Below, one piece after another: positions 61,462 to 64,000 of a stretch of 64,000 nucleotides of DNA (positions within the stretch are counted from its first letter, which is position 1; every line of letters begins with the position of its first letter). A program made the position numbers and the translations under genes. The notes under the pieces are model-generated. The model saw nothing but the letters and a program-made list of their open reading frames with translations, did no database searches and was not told the origin of the DNA. This DNA comes from Balanoglossus misakiensis (Eukaryota; Hemichordata), in assembly GCA_040954595.2 (NCBI GenBank), contig CM082578.2:12090001-12154000 (forward strand), written 5' to 3'.

Positions 61462-61880
61462 TCATAACATACCAACAGCCAGCTTAGTGATGTACCAGAT
61501 TTCTTGTGCTGCTGCGATTGGCTTATGGATTGCCTTGTCCGCAATTCTTCTCAAGAGGCGTCCAGTGCCCAGTTTCCTCTTCTCCTTCGCTTCCTTTTTC
61601 TTTTCTTTCTCCTTTTCCTTTTGCTGCTTGATCCTTTCTTTTTCCTCTCTCTTCTCCTGCTTCATCTTTACTTGCGCCTCCTTCTCTTCCTGCTTCCTCC
61701 TTCTTTTCTCCTCTTTCTTTTGCTCCTTCGTCTTTTTCTTCTCTTCCTCTTTCTTTTTCTGCTGCAACCTTTTCTTGATTGCCGCCTTCTTTTTCTTGAT
61801 CATCGCCTTCTGTAAGTCCTGCTCTTTCTTCAACTCCCGTTGCTCCTTCCTCATCTGTTTCTTTGTCATCTTAGGTGGAG
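61462..61880 (-). CDS. Kinase last exon: charged helix tail and stop
   Basis: Acceptor TTTCATTGCAG precedes CT-CCA-CCT, which completes a phase-1 Ala codon. 138 codons then TGA. Residues about 219-317 are almost all Lys, Glu, Arg and Gln with rare Ala, Met and Leu, and no Pro or Gly. This is the composition of a long single alpha-helix or coiled coil. The last 36 residues (GRLLRRIADKAI...LAVGML) look amphipathic. The plus strand is correspondingly pyrimidine-rich, so opposite-strand frames here are shadows. Confidence 0.8.
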
Positions 61881-63784
61881 CTGCAATGAAATCAACAATT
61901 GAAGATTTTAGGGATTTGGGTACGCTGCACAATGCCAAAAATAGAGTGCAGATCAAAATGGACAATGTTGAGACGATGCATGATGCATGATATATTCTGC
62001 TGTAAGGGAGCCGATCAAGTAAGCAAGGCTGACATACAGGGTACAAAAATACTGGAGGGGGGTCAGAGAGATTGCTTTCTTACCTTTATTAGGCCTGTAA
62101 GGAACCAATGCATTTGCGGGAGCTGGATTAATTCTACCTCTGCGATGAACTGGACCATCTAAGGGAGCGTCAACAATTTCCTCTCCATGATGTCTTGGTA
62201 CAACGCATCCATTGGGTGCAGCAGCTACCACCGGTACCGGTATAGGTACAGGTACAGGTTTGATGAACGGGTGAGAGAGAGCTGCCTGTGGTGTGATTCT
62301 GCGATCACCGTGGTAGGTCAGCATGCTGTAATTGAAATGCATCAAGAAAATAAAACACTAATGTAAGTTTCATTTTCCTGCACTACTTAAACTCAAATAA
62401 ATAAAACAAAATTATTCACTTAAGGAATAAAATCATACTAATACGGTCCCTGGCCCCCAAATTAAACAAAACTAAACTAGTGGGAGTAACCCTGGCTTTC
62501 ACCTTGTGTGTAACACTCATATCTTACATTCTCAGACACTAAGATTTACAGCTAACTCAACCCTCCCTGGGTCTCTACTTGAAGTTAAATCTATTATTTT
62601 GGATCTATCTAGAACTGATCTCAACAAAACCTAGCTAGCATATTTCTCAGGCAGTAGTGTAACTAACATAATCTGACTTTGATTTGCCTACAACTAACCT
62701 TGTCACCAAATTGAAAAAATCGTCAAATTCCTTCCTCTCTAGCTTTCTGCCTGACTTATTGTGAACACCAAGTTCGTAGGTTATCCTTCTTTTCAATGAG
62801 AAAGACAGTGGTGATGCCTAAAATGAGGGACATAACATATACATGTTATTCCTCTACCTCTGTATCTTAACTGGTAAATTTTTGTTTGGCAAATCTCAAA
62901 GTTCCAGCTGGCTGGAGAATTTTCTACCATGATCTCTTGACTCTGCTTCCCTGTGACACACATGAGGTTGCACAGCTGGCCTACTGAGCTATAGGCTCTC
63001 AAGGGACGAGTGACTTCATGGTATGTCCAGTTGACCAACAGCAGGATTGGCCAGTTTTTTGTTCATTGTCAACTAGCCCCCTACCCCCACCCCCTAGACT
63101 ATCACATTATCAAACAACCAGTAAATACAGCTTCAGTTTCTTATTGCCCATTCTAGCTAGCTAGCCGAGAATTGGGTAGAAGAATTCATCATTCAGATAC
63201 CTACCGGAATTTCAGGTTTGAATACATAGAATCCATTGAATGCTCGAGTATAGAATAAGTCAGTATGCTTTCCGTTGTCCAGAATTGACAGTGGTATATC
63301 TCCAAAAGTCTGAATGTAAAACGCTACAAGATGTTCCTGTGAAGAGATGACAGCTTCGAGTTAATATCCATTCACAAGTTTTCAAAATTATCAAATAGCA
63401 GATTTGAGAACATAGGCTTAAAATGGGACAACAAAAAATATTTGATCGATACAGAAATAAAATAAATCATGGACAATCTTAAATAATTCATCTATGAAAA
63501 AACATCAACTGAGTCTGAGATCTTGACAGGATAGTCATCTGTCAAACTTTATTAAAAATAGGTTTGGGAACTTTGCCTGCAGGGAGCAGCCTTTGCCCAG
63601 AGAAATACAGGAATATTTCTTTCAATGCACTTACTGCTGAGGGTACTGGAAAGAGGTTATGGCCGAGGTACAATTCACTAATAACGACTCCAAGACTCCA
63701 CATGTCAATGGCAGTGCCATAGTCTGTGCCGAATGTTATTTCAGGAGATCTATACGGGTAAGTCTGCATCTCGGCCCCTTTCAC
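61462..63784 (-). CDS. HIPK/DYRK-like protein kinase, C-terminal five exons (partial, 353 aa to stop)
   Basis: Exons in transcript order: 63784-63635, 63336-63205, 62817-62699, 62325-62084, 61880-61462 (stop TGA at 61464-61462). Phases join and all introns are GT..AG. This is the C-lobe of a CMGC-type protein kinase that phosphorylates protein Ser/Thr (and Tyr in cis in the family). Seen: the P+1 and APE-equivalent motif YRSPE, the helix-F motif AIDMWSLG with its conserved Asp, a HIPK-like ELYLG-x-x-LFP, and the subdomain XI Arg in GDRRITPQAAL. After the kinase fold (to about residue 150) come a Pro-Val run and a basic linker. A highly charged helix follows (about 219-317), then an amphipathic end. 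ATP-binding and catalytic-loop exons lie outside the window. HIPK family is favoured over DYRK; a HIPK-related paralog is likely. Confidence 0.88.
62084..62325 (-). CDS. Kinase exon: end of C-lobe and Pro-Val linker
   Basis: Acceptor TTCAATTACAG, donor GTAAGA, 242 nt. It begins by completing Ser, then MLTYHGDRRITPQAALSHPF, the final helix region of CMGC kinases, followed by IKPVPVPIPVPV and a linker rich in Pro, Arg and His. The DNA of the PV run is an imperfect GGTACA hexamer repeat (about 62230-62260). The frame stays open past the donor to 61953, so intron retention would give a short alternative end. Confidence 0.88.
62699..62817 (-). CDS. Kinase exon: C-lobe insert region
   Basis: 119 nt, acceptor CATTTTAG, donor GTTAGT. 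It encodes ASPLSFSLKRRITYELGVHN, then KSGRKLERKEFDDFFNLVT. EFDDFFNLVTSML (across the junction) aligns with EFIDLLKKML of HIPKs. Phase 0 in and phase 2 out match both neighbours. Confidence 0.85.
63205..63336 (-). CDS. Kinase exon: C-lobe after subdomain IX
   Basis: 132 nt, acceptor CTCTTCACAG, donor GTAGGT, both phase 0. Joined to the preceding exon it reads PVPSAEHLVAFYIQTFGDIP, in register with the PGASEYDQIRYI...QGLP region of HIPKs. Confidence 0.87.
63635..63784 (-). CDS. Kinase exon: activation segment and helix F (first exon in window)
   Basis: 150 nt, acceptor CAACTAACAG, donor GTAAGT, phase 0 both ends. It encodes VKGAEMQTYPYRSPEITFG, then TDYGTAIDMWSLGVVISELY, then LGHNLFPVPSA. Aligned from the right on YRSPE, the activating Tyr of the HIPK/DYRK Y-x-Q motif is replaced by Glu (E5 of this exon). 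The rest of the activation segment, including DFG, must lie in an exon beyond position 64000. Confidence 0.92.
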
Positions 63785-64000
63785 CTGTTAGTTGTTAAGA
63801 GAAAAAAAACATGCAAGTGAGTTGAGTCTGTAGAAACCATCTTCACAAAGCTTAAAGCTAAAATTTTTGGACTTAATCTCTGGTACAGCTGTGACTGTAA
63901 TTATTAAGCACATTAAACTTCAACGCAGTGGCTATTTTCTCAATCATTTTGGTTTGGGAGTATCAACTGAGGTTTCTTGTTCTACTCTGTAAACCATACA
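63785..64000 (-). other. Kinase intron running off the right edge
   Basis: Starts (in transcript terms) outside the window and ends at the acceptor before 63784. A short open stretch at about 63810-63893 was considered as an exon but has no donor in the right phase. Confidence 0.6.

Noticed and set aside
61445-61990. 181-codon plus-strand frame rich in Ser, Phe, Leu and Cys, and another at 61504-61815
   Set aside because: Antisense shadows of the purine-rich charged-helix exon of the kinase on the minus strand.
62793-63038. 81-codon minus-strand frame beside the kinase exons
   Set aside because: It overlaps the acceptor of the exon at 62817 in a different frame, has no kinase similarity and breaks the exon phase series.
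63810-63893. Open stretch on the minus strand resembling ...KNFSFKLCEDGF, considered as the DFG-containing kinase exon
   Set aside because: No GT donor exists in phase 0 to join the exon at 63784, and DFG itself is not present. It is more likely intron.

Overview
The window looks like animal (metazoan) nuclear DNA. It has a 16.6-kb AT-rich satellite array at the left edge, then about 47 kb of intron-rich DNA with two recognisable protein genes whose exons are bounded by GT..AG sites. The gene content (a Cys-loop anion channel and a HIPK/DYRK-type kinase), the microsatellites and the small DNA-transposon relics suit an invertebrate, possibly a marine deuterostome. The species cannot be fixed from sequence alone.

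Layout. 1-16662: tandem satellite with an 88-bp unit (about 187 copies, about 28% GC), open at the left edge and interrupted by a 100-N assembly gap (420-519). 16663-32690: no recognisable gene. It holds a perfect 17-bp-arm palindrome (23104-23138), a TATA box followed by a tiny exon-like sequence (23702-23790), an 800-bp PIF/Harbinger-like MITE (25169-25968) and a 150-bp duplicated block (26.08-26.60 kb). 32691-56297, plus strand: a complete nine-exon gene for a 421-residue glycine/GABA-receptor-like anion channel, including signal peptide, Cys-loop, four membrane segments and stop codon. All exon phases join and all introns are GT..AG. Its introns hold a fold-back element (37.84-38.04 kb), a CpG-dense patch (about 38.97 kb), simple repeats and five of the six TGACGTCA sites outside the satellite. 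56298-61256: no recognisable gene. 61257-61437: a 181-bp Tc1/mariner-type MITE. 61462-63784, minus strand: the last five exons (353 residues plus stop) of a HIPK-like kinase. Its 5' exons lie beyond the right edge, and its C-terminus is a roughly 100-residue Lys/Glu/Arg/Gln helix.

Biology. The two genes are unrelated and converge on the 5.2-kb stretch between them. The receptor is the most informative find. It keeps the anion-selective pore (P-A-R at -2'/-1'/0'; Thr 6', Leu 9'). It has lost residues that vertebrate glycine receptors use to bind amino-acid ligands, and also the loop-C disulfide, so it may respond to something else. The kinase fragment has Glu where HIPK/DYRK kinases carry their activating Tyr. 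No bacterial-type operon, CRISPR array or defence system was seen.
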